NCBI GenBank assembly: GCA_021838765.1
Contig: JAKCCY010000012.1
Coordinates: 1 to 38,930 of the forward strand
DNA: 38,930 nucleotides
DNA from: Nitrospirota bacterium
GTDB taxonomy: Bacteria > Nitrospirota_A > Leptospirillia > Leptospirillales > Leptospirillaceae
Direction of reading: 5' to 3'
Shown: in pieces, positions 8,323 to 18,827 of the stretch
Numbering within the stretch: the stretch's first letter is position 1
Layout: the number at the start of each line of letters is the position of its first letter
The notes under the pieces: model-generated
What the model was told of the DNA's origin: nothing
The model's input: only the letters and a program-made list of their open reading frames with translations
The model's database searches: none
Made by a program: the position numbers and the translations under genes

Positions 8323-9188
8323 TCAATATGCTTCTTGAAGACCAACTCTCCGATGTCCTCAGAAAATTCCGATACGGAAGAAAAATCAGCCTCAAGGCAC
8401 TGGAACTCGAAACAACAATTCCTGCAGAAAATTTAAGAGCTTTTGAATCAGGAGACCTGGCTCCGGACCAGTCCCAGCTGAATAAGTTGGGAGCAGTGCT
8501 CGGATTCGATCCCCAAATTCCGCCAATACTACACTTTCACCCGGAACTGACTCCGAATCCGGCACTTCCCGACTGGATTCATCCCGTGAAAGAAAATTAT
8601 CATGGCATGGATGTTTGGTGTTACATCGTTCACCTTCCTCTCCAGGAAGGAACTTCGGAGAAAAGGAGATCCCTTCTGGTCGACACAGGAAGTGTTACAG
8701 GCATCCTTTTGGACGACATCAGGAAAAATAATATCCTGTTAGAGGGCATTCTCCTGACCCATGGTCATGAAGACCATGGGGGTGGAATAGAAAAGCTGCC
8801 CCCCAACCTCCCTGTATACCTCAATGAAGCTGATTTTTCACTCATGAGAAGCCATATGGCGGAACTTCCCTTTATTCTCCCTCCGGAGGATGCCCGTGAT
8901 TTGTTGGGCGCATTCGGGATCACCCGTTTTGAAATTACACCAATGCCAGGTCATACCAAAGGATCTATTGCCTATAGAATCAATGACGCCCTGTTTGTCG
9001 GAGACGGAATTTTCTGCGGCTCTGCCGGAAAGCCCTGGACCCCCGATGATTTTGACGACGAGCTTCAATCAATCAAAACTCTTCTGGGATCATACCCTGA
9101 AGAAATGCTTATCCTTTCCGGACATGGCCCCTTTACGACAGTAAAAATTGAAAAAGAGGCCAATCCCTTTTATCATTCAACCCCTTGA
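8319..9188 (+). CDS. HTH plus metallo-beta-lactamase fold hydrolase
   Basis: Residues 8-66 resemble an XRE-like helical domain (ISLKALELETTIPAENLRAFESG). Residues 95-275 are a metallo-beta-lactamase fold: THGHEDH at 147-153 gives the HxHxDH zinc ligands, with H212 (PGHTKGS), D229 (FVGDG) and H269 (SGHGP) completing a two-metal site. Such enzymes hydrolyse thioesters, phosphoesters or similar substrates; the glyoxalase II-like spacing does not fix the substrate. Fusion to a helix-turn-helix is unusual and might mean DNA-associated regulation, or the helical part may only be a dimerisation domain. It overlaps the lipoprotein gene by four bases and is followed by a strong hairpin. Confidence 0.85.
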   Translation: MINMLLEDQLSDVLRKFRYGRKISLKALELETTIPAENLRAFESGDLAPDQSQLNKLGAVLGFDPQIPPILHFHPELTPNPALPDWIHPVKENYHGMDVWCYIVHLPLQEGTSEKRRSLLVDTGSVTGILLDDIRKNNILLEGILLTHGHEDHGGGIEKLPPNLPVYLNEADFSLMRSHMAELPFILPPEDARDLLGAFGITRFEITPMPGHTKGSIAYRINDALFVGDGIFCGSAGKPWTPDDFDDELQSIKTLLGSYPEEMLILSGHGPFTTVKIEKEANPFYHSTP

Positions 9189-9201
9189 TCTCCTGTCTGA
9201 C

Positions 9202-9235
9202 AAAAAAAAAGGGAGGCTGTGAGCAGCCTCCCTTT
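9202..9235 (-). terminator. Bidirectional rho-independent terminator
   Basis: GGGAGGCTG (9211-9219) and CAGCCTCCC (9224-9232) form a nine-pair stem with a TGAG loop. On the minus strand it is followed by nine T (plus-strand A run 9202-9210), ideal for ending the ATP synthase operon. On the plus strand a shorter T run follows. Confidence 0.9.
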
Positions 9236-9279
9236 CATATCCCCCCGATAAATTGAGGGATCTCATAAAATCACAGAAT

Positions 9280-9726
9280 CTAGTTTGGACCCGTACCAGG
9301 CGGTGTGTTGATGTTACCTCCTGGAGCAGACCTTCTTGCCACGATACGCAATCGGACTGATGCCCTGCGAAAAGCCTGCAGATAGAGAAGCCTGGAATCT
9401 TCCGCCAATGGTTCTTTCAAAGCTTTCTCAGCATTGTTTCTTGCTTTTTCAGCCCGACCGGCATCAATCTCGTCCGCACGTTCAACGATATCAGCAAGGA
9501 CTGTTACCTGATGAGGGAGAACCTCAACGATCCCCCCCGCTACGAAATAAGCGTATGTGGATTCACCTTTTTTGACAATAAACTCACCAACATCAAGCAA
9601 AGTCAGAAAAGGAGTATGACCGGTAAGAACTCCGAACTCCCCCTCCACACCCTTAGCCTGAACAAAATCCACAACCTCGGTCAAGAGAGACTTTTCTTGA
9701 GTGACAAGAGTCAACTGAAATGACAT
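9280..9726 (-). CDS. atpC: F-type ATP synthase epsilon subunit
   Basis: The 148-residue protein has the N-terminal beta-sandwich of the epsilon subunit (FQLTLVTQEKSLL, GVEGEFGVLTGHTPFLTLLDVGE, then VAGGIVEVLPHQVTVLAD) and a C-terminal helical hairpin starting ADEIDAGRAEKA. It belongs to the F1 central stalk with gamma and can restrain ATP hydrolysis. It is the last gene of the operon, one base after atpD, and ends about 45 bases before the terminator. The extreme C-terminus (proline- and glycine-rich after the helices) is slightly long but otherwise ordinary. Confidence 0.96.
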   Translation of the reverse strand: MSFQLTLVTQEKSLLTEVVDFVQAKGVEGEFGVLTGHTPFLTLLDVGEFIVKKGESTYAYFVAGGIVEVLPHQVTVLADIVERADEIDAGRAEKARNNAEKALKEPLAEDSRLLYLQAFRRASVRLRIVARRSAPGGNINTPPGTGPN

Positions 9727-9727
9727 A

Positions 9728-11164
<1,437 letters not shown>

Positions 11165-12043
11165 TTATCCCTGCTGGATCGCTTCCGCCCCAGATGAGAT
11201 TTCCGAGATTTCTTTCGTAATATTTGCCTGACGCAACTTGTTGTAGGTGAGTGTTAACCCGTAAATCACCTCTTTGGCGTTTGTTGTCGCGTTTTTCATC
11301 GCAACCATTCTTGCGCTGTATTCACTTGCAAAATTTTCAAGAACCCGTTGGAAAATGATCGTCTCAAAATATCTGGGTAAAAGGACATCAAGGATCTCTC
11401 GGCTGTCATCAGGCTCATACAAATAGTCGCCCGTCAAACCTGCACCTTCCGTTGGTTTGAGGTGTTCGGGCTTGATCGGAAGAATTCGTTCCATCATGGG
11501 CTTCTGGCTCATGATGGAAACGAACTGAGTGTAAAAGATCCAAACCTCCTGCCACTCTCCCTTGTCCGCGAACTCTTCGATCACCACCTGTGTTGCCGGA
11601 AGAATTTCCGTGATCGGGCCACGATCCTTGACTCCCTCAACAACACCGACGAGCTTCTTTCCTGATCTTCGTACAAAATCCCGCCCTTTTTTCCCGATCG
11701 TCACAAACTCGAATTCAATCCCTGGACGCTCTCCCATGAATTTAAGAATGGAGCGGAACAAATTCGAGTTAATCGGACCACAAAGGCCCCTGTCTGTTGA
11801 CACAAGGATGATACCAACTTTCTTGACTGGCTTGATCTGAAAGTATGGATGATCCGAGAAGCTGGACCTCGTTCCCATTCTCACAAGAATCTCATGGATC
11901 CTGTCGGCATAGGGCCTTGTATCCAGAACTCTTTGCTGAGCCCGTCTCATCTTGGCTGAAGCCACCATTTCCATAGCCTTGGTGATTTGCCGCGTATTTT
12001 TGACGGACTTGATTCGTGTTCTGATTGAACGAAGTGACGCCAC
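11165..12043 (-). CDS. atpG: F-type ATP synthase gamma subunit
   Basis: The 292-residue rotor-stalk protein shows both conserved ends: SLRSIRTRIKSVKNTRQITKAM at the N-terminus (helix inside the alpha-beta ring) and the C-terminal NATTNAKEVI followed by LTLTYNKLRQANITKEI. The middle contains STDRGLCG, a hallmark of gamma. It turns proton flow through the c ring into conformational change in beta. It starts three bases after atpA and looks intact. Confidence 0.97.
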   Translation of the reverse strand: MASLRSIRTRIKSVKNTRQITKAMEMVASAKMRRAQQRVLDTRPYADRIHEILVRMGTRSSFSDHPYFQIKPVKKVGIILVSTDRGLCGPINSNLFRSILKFMGERPGIEFEFVTIGKKGRDFVRRSGKKLVGVVEGVKDRGPITEILPATQVVIEEFADKGEWQEVWIFYTQFVSIMSQKPMMERILPIKPEHLKPTEGAGLTGDYLYEPDDSREILDVLLPRYFETIIFQRVLENFASEYSARMVAMKNATTNAKEVIYGLTLTYNKLRQANITKEISEISSGAEAIQQG

Positions 12044-12046
12044 TTG

Positions 12047-13549
12047 TTACTCCTTGAACATGGTGACGAAAGATTTCAATGCGTTTTTGAGCTTTTCCCC
12101 GGTTGCATCAGAAATAACCTTTTCATTCCTGATGGCATCGAGGATTCCAGGATCATTGGCCTCGACATAAAGAAAAAATTCTTTCTCAAACCGGGAGACG
12201 CTGTCAGGTTTAATCGAGTCAAGATAACCATTCGTTCCCGCATAGATAATCGCAACCTGCTTTTCAACAGAAAGGGGCGAATAGTTCGGCTGTTTTAAAA
12301 TTTCGGTCAACCTGAGGCCCCGCTCAATCTGGTCTCTGGTTGTTTTATCGAGGTCCGATGCAAATTGGGCAAAAGCAGCGAGTTCCCTGAACTGCGCCAT
12401 ATCGAGACGAAGCTTTCCGGCAACCTGCTTCATGGCCTTGATCTGAGCTGCTCCTCCAACCCTGGAAACAGAAATACCGGGGTTGATAGCTGGACGGATT
12501 CCTGAATAAAAAAGATCCGTTTCAAGGTAGATCTGCCCATCGGTAATAGAGATGACATTTGTCGGAACATAAGCAGACACGTCACCAGCCTGGGTTTCAA
12601 TGATCGGAAGGGCCGTAAGTGAACCACCCCCATTTTCCTCATTCAATCGGGCAGCCCGCTCAAGCAATCGGCTATGAAGATAAAAAACGTCTCCAGGATA
12701 GGCTTCTCGACCCGGCGGCCGGCGCATAAGAAGGGAAAGTTGGCGATAGGCCCAGGCATGCTTGGTAAGGTCATCGTATACAATCAGGGCATCCTGTCCA
12801 CGATCGCGGAAATACTCTCCCATTGCACAGCCAGAATAGGGAGCAATGTACTGAAGCGCCGCTGATTCTGCTGCAGATGCCGATAGAACGATCGTATATT
12901 CCATTGCCCCGCTTTTTTCGAGGATATTCACGGCATTCACGATGCTTGAGGCTTTTTGACCGATCGCGACATATACGCAAATCACGTTCTGGCCTTTTTG
13001 ATTGATAATCGCATCAAGAGCAATAGTCGTTTTTCCTGTCTGGCGGTCACCGATAATCAGTTCCCTCTGTCCGCGACCCACCGGAATCATCGCATCGATA
13101 GCCTTTACTCCGGTCTGGAGGGGAACACCAACCGATTTTCGGGTGGCCACTCCCGGAGCGATCTTTTCAATCGGAGAAGACAGCGTTGCATTAATGGGTC
13201 CCTTACCATCGATCGGCTGGCCAAGTGCATTGACTACCCGACCGATGAGTTCTGGTCCCACCGGAACTTCCATGACCTTCCCCGTAGTCCGGACTTCATC
13301 ACCGGCGACAACACCTTCATCGGATTCCAGAAGAGCAGCACCGACCTCATTCTCCTCAAGATTGAGGACTAGAGCCTTGCCCCCTTTTACAATCTCAAGA
13401 ATTTCACCGGCCATAGCTCCGCCAAGACCAGACAGTCGGATAATACCGTCACCAGACTGAAGAACCGTCCCCCGATCTTCTGCGACTACCCCTGCCTTGA
13501 TTTCACCAAGACTTTTTAAAATATCATTTGTGATGTCTGTGCTTTTCAA
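12047..13549 (-). CDS. atpA: F-type ATP synthase alpha subunit
   Basis: The 500-residue non-catalytic F1 subunit has its P-loop GDRQTGKTT at 167-175, the [12 protein letters not shown] segment and the [10 protein letters not shown] signature with its conserved arginine finger. Length is typical. It alternates with beta in the F1 hexamer. Position between atpH and atpG is canonical. Confidence 0.98.
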   Translation of the reverse strand: MKSTDITNDILKSLGEIKAGVVAEDRGTVLQSGDGIIRLSGLGGAMAGEILEIVKGGKALVLNLEENEVGAALLESDEGVVAGDEVRTTGKVMEVPVGPELIGRVVNALGQPIDGKGPINATLSSPIEKIAPGVATRKSVGVPLQTGVKAIDAMIPVGRGQRELIIGDRQTGKTTIALDAIINQKGQNVICVYVAIGQKASSIVNAVNILEKSGAMEYTIVLSASAAESAALQYIAPYSGCAMGEYFRDRGQDALIVYDDLTKHAWAYRQLSLLMRRPPGREAYPGDVFYLHSRLLERAARLNEENGGGSLTALPIIETQAGDVSAYVPTNVISITDGQIYLETDLFYSGIRPAINPGISVSRVGGAAQIKAMKQVAGKLRLDMAQFRELAAFAQFASDLDKTTRDQIERGLRLTEILKQPNYSPLSVEKQVAIIYAGTNGYLDSIKPDSVSRFEKEFFLYVEANDPGILDAIRNEKVISDATGEKLKNALKSFVTMFKE

Positions 13550-13580
13550 AGCTTTATCATCTCCCCGTTCATCTCCCGGC

Positions 13581-14144
13581 TTACGCCAGAAGAAGGTCCA
13601 ATTCCATTCTCGCGAGACGCCCTTTCAGGCTCCCATCCCATACCTGGGTTCCCATTCTCAGAACAAGTCCTGCCTTCAGATCCGGCTCGACTAGCCAGAC
13701 TGGCCTGACATTCTTTCCACCCAACTGTTCCTTCAAGCGATCCAATACATTTTTCCGCTCTTCGTCTGAAAGAGCTCCGGCAGAACTGATCATGATCTCA
13801 ACCTGCCCGGATCTCGCAAAATACTCATCTCTCATTCCTGAAATGATTTTTGGCAAAGAAGCCCACAGGTCGAACAAAATAATAAGGACAAGTGCGTTTC
13901 TCAGACCATCATCGGTCCCAAGAGATGCAGTACGAGGCAAACGGGAAAAGAAAGCCAGTTTTTCAGCCAATGGGATCGAAGCACTCATACTCACTGTCCT
14001 GACAGTGCGATTATGTCGAATGTCACTAAGCCCTAACAAAAAATCGAAATAGCGATCAAACATGACCTCGTCAACCCCAATGCGGGAACGAAGCATCGCC
14101 ATAAGTATTTTCGTCCCTTCACGGGCTCGCAAACGCCTGTTCAT
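13581..14144 (-). CDS. atpH: F-type ATP synthase delta subunit
   Basis: The 187-residue protein has the helical N-terminal domain and the C-terminal pattern of the OSCP/delta family ([24 protein letters not shown], later [23 protein letters not shown]). Delta clamps the peripheral stalk to the top of F1. Sequence is fairly divergent in the first half, as usual for this subunit. It overlaps atpF by four bases and precedes atpA by 31. Confidence 0.93.
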   Translation of the reverse strand: MNRRLRAREGTKILMAMLRSRIGVDEVMFDRYFDFLLGLSDIRHNRTVRTVSMSASIPLAEKLAFFSRLPRTASLGTDDGLRNALVLIILFDLWASLPKIISGMRDEYFARSGQVEIMISSAGALSDEERKNVLDRLKEQLGGKNVRPVWLVEPDLKAGLVLRMGTQVWDGSLKGRLARMELDLLLA

Positions 14145-14656
14145 CCGACCTTCTTTGGTTCACGGGTATCAATTGCCCGGATTGCCCTGTTGATAAACAT
14201 CATTTTCTGAGATTCAGAAAGGCTTTCCTCAAGAACGCTCTCAATGCCACGAACAACCAGAGAGACAGTTTCCTTTTTAAGTTCGTTCCTTACGCGCTCG
14301 ACATCACTTTTGATCTGGGCTTCAGCTTTTTTCAGCCGGTTATCTACTTCAATAAGAGTCTCTCTCTGCTTCTCTTCCCGAATGACACGCGCCATTTCTT
14401 CCGCCTGATGCAAGATAGCATCCGCCTGCCCTTTCGCTTGGGCAAGAAGCTGGCGATGTTCCTCAAGAAGGCGCTCCGACTCCTTCCGTGCTTTTTCGGC
14501 GGCCTGAAGATCACCCAATACTTTCTGACGCCGCTCATCAAGAACCTTGGACAAAGATGGCAGAAGATACCGGCGAACAATCAAAAGCATCAAAACAAAA
14601 GAAAGCACAGACCAGAAGGTCAGTGATGAAAAAAAAGTCTGATCAAACTGAGGCAC
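14141..14656 (-). CDS. atpF: F-type ATP synthase b subunit
   Basis: A 171-residue protein with one N-terminal membrane segment (SVLSFVLMLLIV, about residues 16-30) followed by a long charged coiled coil (EKARKESERLLEEHRQLLAQ and onwards). This is the peripheral-stalk b subunit that holds F1 static against the rotor. It overlaps atpH by four bases, implying coupled translation. Only one b-type gene is present, so the stator is presumably a homodimer. Confidence 0.96.
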   Translation of the reverse strand: MPQFDQTFFSSLTFWSVLSFVLMLLIVRRYLLPSLSKVLDERRQKVLGDLQAAEKARKESERLLEEHRQLLAQAKGQADAILHQAEEMARVIREEKQRETLIEVDNRLKKAEAQIKSDVERVRNELKKETVSLVVRGIESVLEESLSESQKMMFINRAIRAIDTREPKKVG

Positions 14657-14723
14657 TTTTGCTCCCTTCCATCGGGATCATCCGGACATTGTCGTCAGGA
14701 TGATCCAACCCCGGTTTTCCGAC

Positions 14724-14954
14724 TTAAGAACGGAGACCCATGATGATGAACGCAATAACAAGGGCATAAAGGGCAACGGCTTCTGACAACGCAAAGCCCA
14801 GCCACATGTATTTTGACACCCTAGCCTCAGCCTCTGGCTGGCGGGCAACTGCCTCGATCATCTTTCCGAAGATATAGCCGATTCCAGCACCTGATCCGGC
14901 CACACCAATTGCGGCAGCACCCATACCAATCAAAGCAGCAGCATGAACATCCAT
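14724..14954 (-). CDS. atpE: F-type ATP synthase c subunit
   Basis: The 76-residue proteolipid forms a two-helix hairpin: the first helix has the glycine-rich GVAGSGAGIGYIFG, the polar loop is ARQPEA, and the second helix carries the ion-binding glutamate E58 (LGFALSEAVALYAL). An alanine follows that glutamate rather than the serine or threonine of Na+-binding c subunits, so proton coupling is expected. It lies between atpB and atpF. Confidence 0.97.
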   Translation of the reverse strand: MDVHAAALIGMGAAAIGVAGSGAGIGYIFGKMIEAVARQPEAEARVSKYMWLGFALSEAVALYALVIAFIIMGLRS

Positions 14955-14987
14955 TACAATTCCTCCGTTTTCCGTTTATCGGGTATT

Positions 14988-15722
14988 TCAGTGGTTGAGT
15001 TTGACAGCCTGCCCCAGATAGACCGCTGACAGGATGGCAAAAATATACGCCTGAATAAAGGCGACCAGGACCTCAAGTAGGTAGAGGACCACGGATATTG
15101 AGAACGGCAGCCATTTCAGATAGATGGCCAGCGCTCCCGTGAGCGAAAAGAGAACAAAAAGGATCGTATGACCTGCAGTCATATTGGCAAAAAGACGAAC
15201 GGCCAACGACAAGGGTCGAGCCAGCTGGGAAATGATTTCAATCGGAATAATCAACGGCAGCATCCACCCTGGAACACCTTCCGGGACAAGGATCGAAAGA
15301 AATTTCACACCATGCGTTGCAAACCCGACAATGAGACTGACCAGATAGACGCCCAAAGCCAGCATTCCCGTAATAAGGAGTTCGCTTGTAATCGTAAACG
15401 AGCCAGGAACGAGACCGATGAAATTTCCGAGAAATACAAACAGGAATATGGTCAGAATCCACGGAAGATAAGTTTTCCTCTTCTCTTCTCCAATGTTTTC
15501 ATCAACCACCTTAACCATTGTCTCGTAAAGCATCTCGACAAGGCTTTGGAGCTTTCCCGGAACGACGGAAGCACCCGACTGGAGGACTGAAGCAATAACA
15601 ATGGCTACACCTGTAATCACCCACATGGCCATAACAGCCTGAGTTATCGATATATCGAACCCGAACAGGTGCATTTTCAGAATTGGGTGAAGAAAAAATT
15701 CCTCGAGGGGATTCCCGTTCAC
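14988..15722 (-). CDS. atpB: F-type ATP synthase a subunit
   Basis: The membrane a subunit has about five to six transmembrane segments and the essential arginine in SLAVRLFANMTAGH (residue 176 from this start), which faces the c-ring glutamate. I chose the GTG at 15722 because GGAG lies five bases upstream and the protein then begins NGNPLEEFFLHP, as usual in the family. The open frame extends to a TTG at 15764, adding 14 residues with no good ribosome binding site. Length from the chosen start is 244 residues. It follows atpZ/I and precedes atpE by 33 bases. Confidence 0.94.
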   Translation of the reverse strand: MNGNPLEEFFLHPILKMHLFGFDISITQAVMAMWVITGVAIVIASVLQSGASVVPGKLQSLVEMLYETMVKVVDENIGEEKRKTYLPWILTIFLFVFLGNFIGLVPGSFTITSELLITGMLALGVYLVSLIVGFATHGVKFLSILVPEGVPGWMLPLIIPIEIISQLARPLSLAVRLFANMTAGHTILFVLFSLTGALAIYLKWLPFSISVVLYLLEVLVAFIQAYIFAILSAVYLGQAVKLNH

Positions 15723-15812
15723 TTCTACTCCATCTTTTCTATTCGCATAACCCATCCCACACAAAAATCGAGGGACCCGGGAAAACCATCATGAGATTAA
15801 CGACTTTATTGT

Positions 15813-16094
15813 TTATGGAGACTTTTCATCATGACCTGACGAACGTCCGGCTTCCTCTTTAGATTTTCTGGCGTCAGGGATATTCATCGTCCTGTAAACC
15901 AGCAACATCCCCCCCGCGCTTCCCAGAAGAAACCCTGCAAGGGAAAACAGGGGAAAAAGAACCCGGCCAGTCTCCCTGTCCAGCCAAAAACCCGCCAGGG
16001 CGCCCAGAAAAATCGCAACCAGCAGCTCGAAACCAACCCGCACAACAAGCATCGGTCCCATAGCAGAGCCCCCGGGAAAAACACTCTGTAACAC
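15813..16094 (-). CDS. AtpZ/AtpI-type accessory protein
   Basis: A 93-residue protein with two membrane helices (LLVAIFLGALAGFWLD and LFPLFSLAGFLLGSAGGMLLVY) joined by DRETG, the pattern of the AtpZ/AtpI family found at the head of atp operons and thought to help c-ring assembly or cation transport. The tail is charged. The longest start lies over an imperfect palindrome; the internal ATG at 16061 (MGPMLVVRVGFE) may be the real start. It is the first gene of the operon. Confidence 0.85.
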   Translation of the reverse strand: MLQSVFPGGSAMGPMLVVRVGFELLVAIFLGALAGFWLDRETGRVLFPLFSLAGFLLGSAGGMLLVYRTMNIPDARKSKEEAGRSSGHDEKSP

Positions 16095-16442
16095 CAGAAT
16101 GTTTTAGCCCACCATGAATAAAGACCAGTCCGGAAAATAATAACAACAGGGGAGCCGCACTGCGCCCGGAAGATTGCTTCGATCTGGAGATGCAGATGGG
16201 TTCTGATCGGCATTACGACGAACCACAAACTAAAATCCTTTTGATTAGACCAAAATTTTAAAATTTTTTCAACATGCCCCCTACATGCCAATGGACAAGG
16301 CATTCCTTTGGATTTCAAAACAAAAAGATCCCCCTCCCCAAACCACTAAAGACTCATCCCATAAAACAGGGAAACACTCATACACCGGAGCCAATTCCTG
16401 TCCCCTCTTGACCTTCCTTTCGATCTATGTCTAACATGCCAT
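16095..16442. other. Divergent regulatory region upstream of the atp operon
   Basis: No convincing gene is seen. The region separates the atp operon from the divergent membrane-protein gene and contains the promoter at 16244-16272, leaving a leader of about 140 bases. Short open frames here overlap atpZ/I out of frame and look fortuitous. Confidence 0.5.
16244..16272 (-). promoter_or_regulatory. Probable promoter of the atp operon
   Basis: On the minus strand TTGAAA (16272-16267) and TCTAAT (16249-16244) are separated by 17 bases, the spacer being entirely A/T-rich. It is the best sigma70 match in the interval upstream of the operon. Confidence 0.5.
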
Positions 16443-16958
16443 ATGCTTTACCGAAGACTTCTCAAAGGATTTTACTCCTATATACTGATTTTTCTGACCG
16501 GCGCAACCTTGTTTCTTGCCATGTTTGTAGCGCCTCTCCTCTTTACTCACTTGGGTGTTCCCAAAGCGGCAGAAGCCACCGGGGTCCTGTTCCCCCCCTA
16601 TTTTCACCTTCTTTTTGTCCTCAGTCTGGTTGAACTGGCCCTTTCATTTCTTATGGTCGACAGAAAACAGGCTTTTGCCAGAATCACAATCGGATCCTGG
16701 TTCTTTATCTCTATCGTCAACGGTCTTCTTGCTGGAGTTCTGGGACCGGAAGCCATCTCTGCAAGAGCCAAGTGGATGTCAAATCCCGGAGACCTGGCAG
16801 AGAAAGCGCACTTTGATAAAATTCATGAGCTTTCGGTTATCCTGAACAGTATTTCCCTTGTCATGTTTCTGACACTCTGTCTGCCGTTAGCGTTTTCCTT
16901 CAGACCTTCCCAAGACAAGCCTGTCTCAGAAAATCCGCCATCTCCGAAACTTTCCTGA
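16443..16958 (+). CDS. DUF4149-type membrane protein
   Basis: The 171-residue protein has four predicted membrane helices (around 10-32, 50-70, 82-102 and 135-155) and the arrangement of the DUF4149/TMEM205-like family: an early FLTGATLFLAMFVAP, a central polar HLGVPKAAE loop and a late KIHELSVILNSISLV. Function of the family is unknown. No strong ribosome binding site is visible. Its 3' end overlaps the convergent phosphatase gene by 59 bases. Confidence 0.75.
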   Translation: MLYRRLLKGFYSYILIFLTGATLFLAMFVAPLLFTHLGVPKAAEATGVLFPPYFHLLFVLSLVELALSFLMVDRKQAFARITIGSWFFISIVNGLLAGVLGPEAISARAKWMSNPGDLAEKAHFDKIHELSVILNSISLVMFLTLCLPLAFSFRPSQDKPVSENPPSPKLS

Positions 16959-17577
16959 AGACATAATCGGGTTTGACTTCACTCTTTTCCAACGGATCGC
17001 CAAATCCCCAAGTGACTCCTATCGTTTTCACTCCAGCCTTAAGTCCTGACTCCACATCCAAAATGCTGTCCCCTATCATGACCGTTCGGGAAGGATCAGC
17101 GGAAAAACGGTTGATCATCTCTAAAACAGGCTGTGGATGCGGTTTTCTGTTTAAAAAGGTATCTCCCCCGACAATCTCCTGAAACCAATCCTGAGAATCA
17201 AGTGCCCGAACAAGGGCCCTGCAAAGATCTTCCCTTTTATTAGACACAATGGCATGAGACACAGGCAGATCAGCCAATAGCTCTGGAATTCCTTCAAAAT
17301 AACGGGTCTCGTCCGCAATATGGGCCCGATAATATTCCATAAATACTTCAATCGCCCTTTCTCTTTCTCGCCCCCTCGCTTCCTCAGGCAGGGCTGCACT
17401 TACCAGATAGCGAACACCATTTCCAACCATGCGGGCGAAATGCTCCTTGTCCACATCAGGATACCCAAGCGTTCTCATCGCCTCATTTGTTGCACGAACA
17501 AGGTCAGCGCTTGAGTCAACCAGGGTCCCGTCAAGATCCCAAAGAATCAGTTCGGGGCAAAACTCATCATGAATCAT
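16900..17577 (-). CDS. gph: HAD hydrolase, phosphoglycolate phosphatase-like
   Basis: The 225-residue enzyme has HAD motif I WDLDGTLVDS (nucleophile D at about residue 14), motif II with SNKRE near residue 113, lysine in NRKPHPQP and motif IV MIGDSILDVESG. The helical cap between motifs I and II fits the Gph subfamily that dephosphorylates 2-phosphoglycolate, useful to a CO2 fixer. Other small phosphorylated substrates are possible. It overlaps the end of the convergent DUF4149 gene. Confidence 0.88.
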   Translation of the reverse strand: MIHDEFCPELILWDLDGTLVDSSADLVRATNEAMRTLGYPDVDKEHFARMVGNGVRYLVSAALPEEARGRERERAIEVFMEYYRAHIADETRYFEGIPELLADLPVSHAIVSNKREDLCRALVRALDSQDWFQEIVGGDTFLNRKPHPQPVLEMINRFSADPSRTVMIGDSILDVESGLKAGVKTIGVTWGFGDPLEKSEVKPDYVFRKVSEMADFLRQACLGKV

Positions 17578-17587
17578 CAGTCGTTAT

Positions 17588-17634
17588 CGCAAGTCCCCTT
17601 CCCAGGCGATTGATGTCAGGGAAGAAGACTTGCG
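17588..17634. other. Strong inverted repeat between gph and the permease genes
   Basis: CGCAAGTC (17588-17595) pairs perfectly with GACTTGCG (17627-17634), with an inner CTTCCC/GGGAAG stem (17598-17603 and 17619-17624). No T run follows on either strand, so it is not a typical terminator; it may be an RNA hairpin just upstream of gph. Confidence 0.45.
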
Positions 17635-17689
17635 CTCTCCTTTCTGCAAATAGTTGAAGTTACTAATATTTTAAACGAGCGCGATTGTC

Positions 17690-17854
17690 ATGAAAATCAC
17701 ATTGATGACAACTGATGAACAGGCCAGGGTTCCTCCCGAAACGATGGAATCGCTTCACAAGGCATGCGGTCTCCATGACTTTCTGTACACGAATAGTCGC
17801 CGGTTTCACCGCCTCTTTAATCATTCTCACGGATATGATCACCTAGCCGATTAA
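17690..17854 (+). CDS. Candidate 54-residue protein
   Basis: An ATG-initiated frame of 54 codons reads MKITLMTTDEQARVPPETME and on to HSHGYDHLAD, with a protein-like composition rich in histidine. No clear ribosome binding site precedes it, and its end overlaps the convergent permease gene by 38 bases. It may be real, a fragment or chance. Confidence 0.25.
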   Translation: MKITLMTTDEQARVPPETMESLHKACGLHDFLYTNSRRFHRLFNHSHGYDHLAD

Positions 17855-18827
17855 ACAGCAATACCAGCAGAACAACAAGAAAACCTGAAACAAGAAGCCA
17901 TGGCGCAGTTCGCATCACCGTCAGGCTCTGGGCATCCGCCAACATGTTTCCAAGACTCGGATGGGGAGGAGCGATCCCCAAACCTAAAAAACTAAGGCCT
18001 GCTTCACCCACAATAAATCCTGGCACTGACAATGTCACGGCAACAACCAGATAGGGAGACATATTCGGCAAAAGATGATTGATAAAGATTTCCCGGGGAG
18101 TTGCTCCTGATGCTCGGGCAGCCAGGATATAGTCTTCCCTGACCAACGACATTGTCACACCTCTTATAACCCTTGCAAGCCCAGCCCAGCCGACCAGAGC
18201 CAACGCTCCGGTAATAACCAGTGCAGCCTCCCCCGAAGGGATTCCCGGAGGGAACAAAGCCCGAAAACCCATCAATAGATACAGGGACGGAATAGCCATA
18301 AAAACTTCTCCGGTTCTCATGATCACAGAATCGATCCAACCGCCCCAATAACCGGATACCAGTCCTGCAGTCACTCCGAACAAAAAAGAAATGGCAACAC
18401 CAAAAAGGGAAAGAAGAAATGAAAGCCGCATGCCGATTACCAATCTGGAAAACAGGTCTCTCCCCAAGGCATCCGAACCCAAAAAGGAAATGCGGCCTGG
18501 GGAATCGGCACAAACAAGGTGTCTGTCCGATGGAAAAATTCCAAATAAATGATATCGGTCACCCCTGCAGAAAAAATGAACCCTGGCCGTTTTTCCTGGA
18601 ACAGGTCGATAGGAACGAGTGACAGGGTCAACCTGCTCCAAGACCGGAACAATGATTCCGGAAGTTGTCATTTCCGGAAAAATGGCCGGAGCATAGGACA
18701 GGTCAAAGCGAACATCGTTATACCCGTAAGGAACCAAAAACTCTCCGACAAGTGACGCAGAAAACAACAGCAACAAAATTTTTCCTGCCAGCCCCCCCTT
18801 AGCCAGGATCTTCCTTGCCGCAGTCAT
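17817..18827 (-). CDS. Peptide-type ABC transporter permease (DppC/OppC-like)
   Basis: The 336-residue membrane protein has an N-terminal helix, a large periplasmic loop and a C-terminal permease domain. The ABC-coupling EAA loop reads AARASGATPREIFINHLLPN, with GSDALGRDLFSRLV typical of OppC/DppC. It would pair with the preceding permease to carry peptides, nickel or similar solutes across the inner membrane. Its start abuts the stop of the other permease. No ATPase gene lies downstream in the window, so the motor subunits must be encoded elsewhere. Confidence 0.92.
   Translation of the reverse strand: MTAARKILAKGGLAGKILLLLFSASLVGEFLVPYGYNDVRFDLSYAPAIFPEMTTSGIIVPVLEQVDPVTRSYRPVPGKTARVHFFCRGDRYHLFGIFPSDRHLVCADSPGRISFLGSDALGRDLFSRLVIGMRLSFLLSLFGVAISFLFGVTAGLVSGYWGGWIDSVIMRTGEVFMAIPSLYLLMGFRALFPPGIPSGEAALVITGALALVGWAGLARVIRGVTMSLVREDYILAARASGATPREIFINHLLPNMSPYLVVAVTLSVPGFIVGEAGLSFLGLGIAPPHPSLGNMLADAQSLTVMRTAPWLLVSGFLVVLLVLLFNRLGDHIREND

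Noticed and set aside
14724..14954. Sodium-type ATP synthase c subunit
   Set aside because: The residue after the ion-binding glutamate is alanine, and the first helix lacks the glutamine of the Na+ site.
15874..16318. Two minus-strand ORFs overlapping atpZ/I
   Set aside because: Out of frame with the two-helix atpZ/I product and no protein-like pattern; they cover the promoter region.
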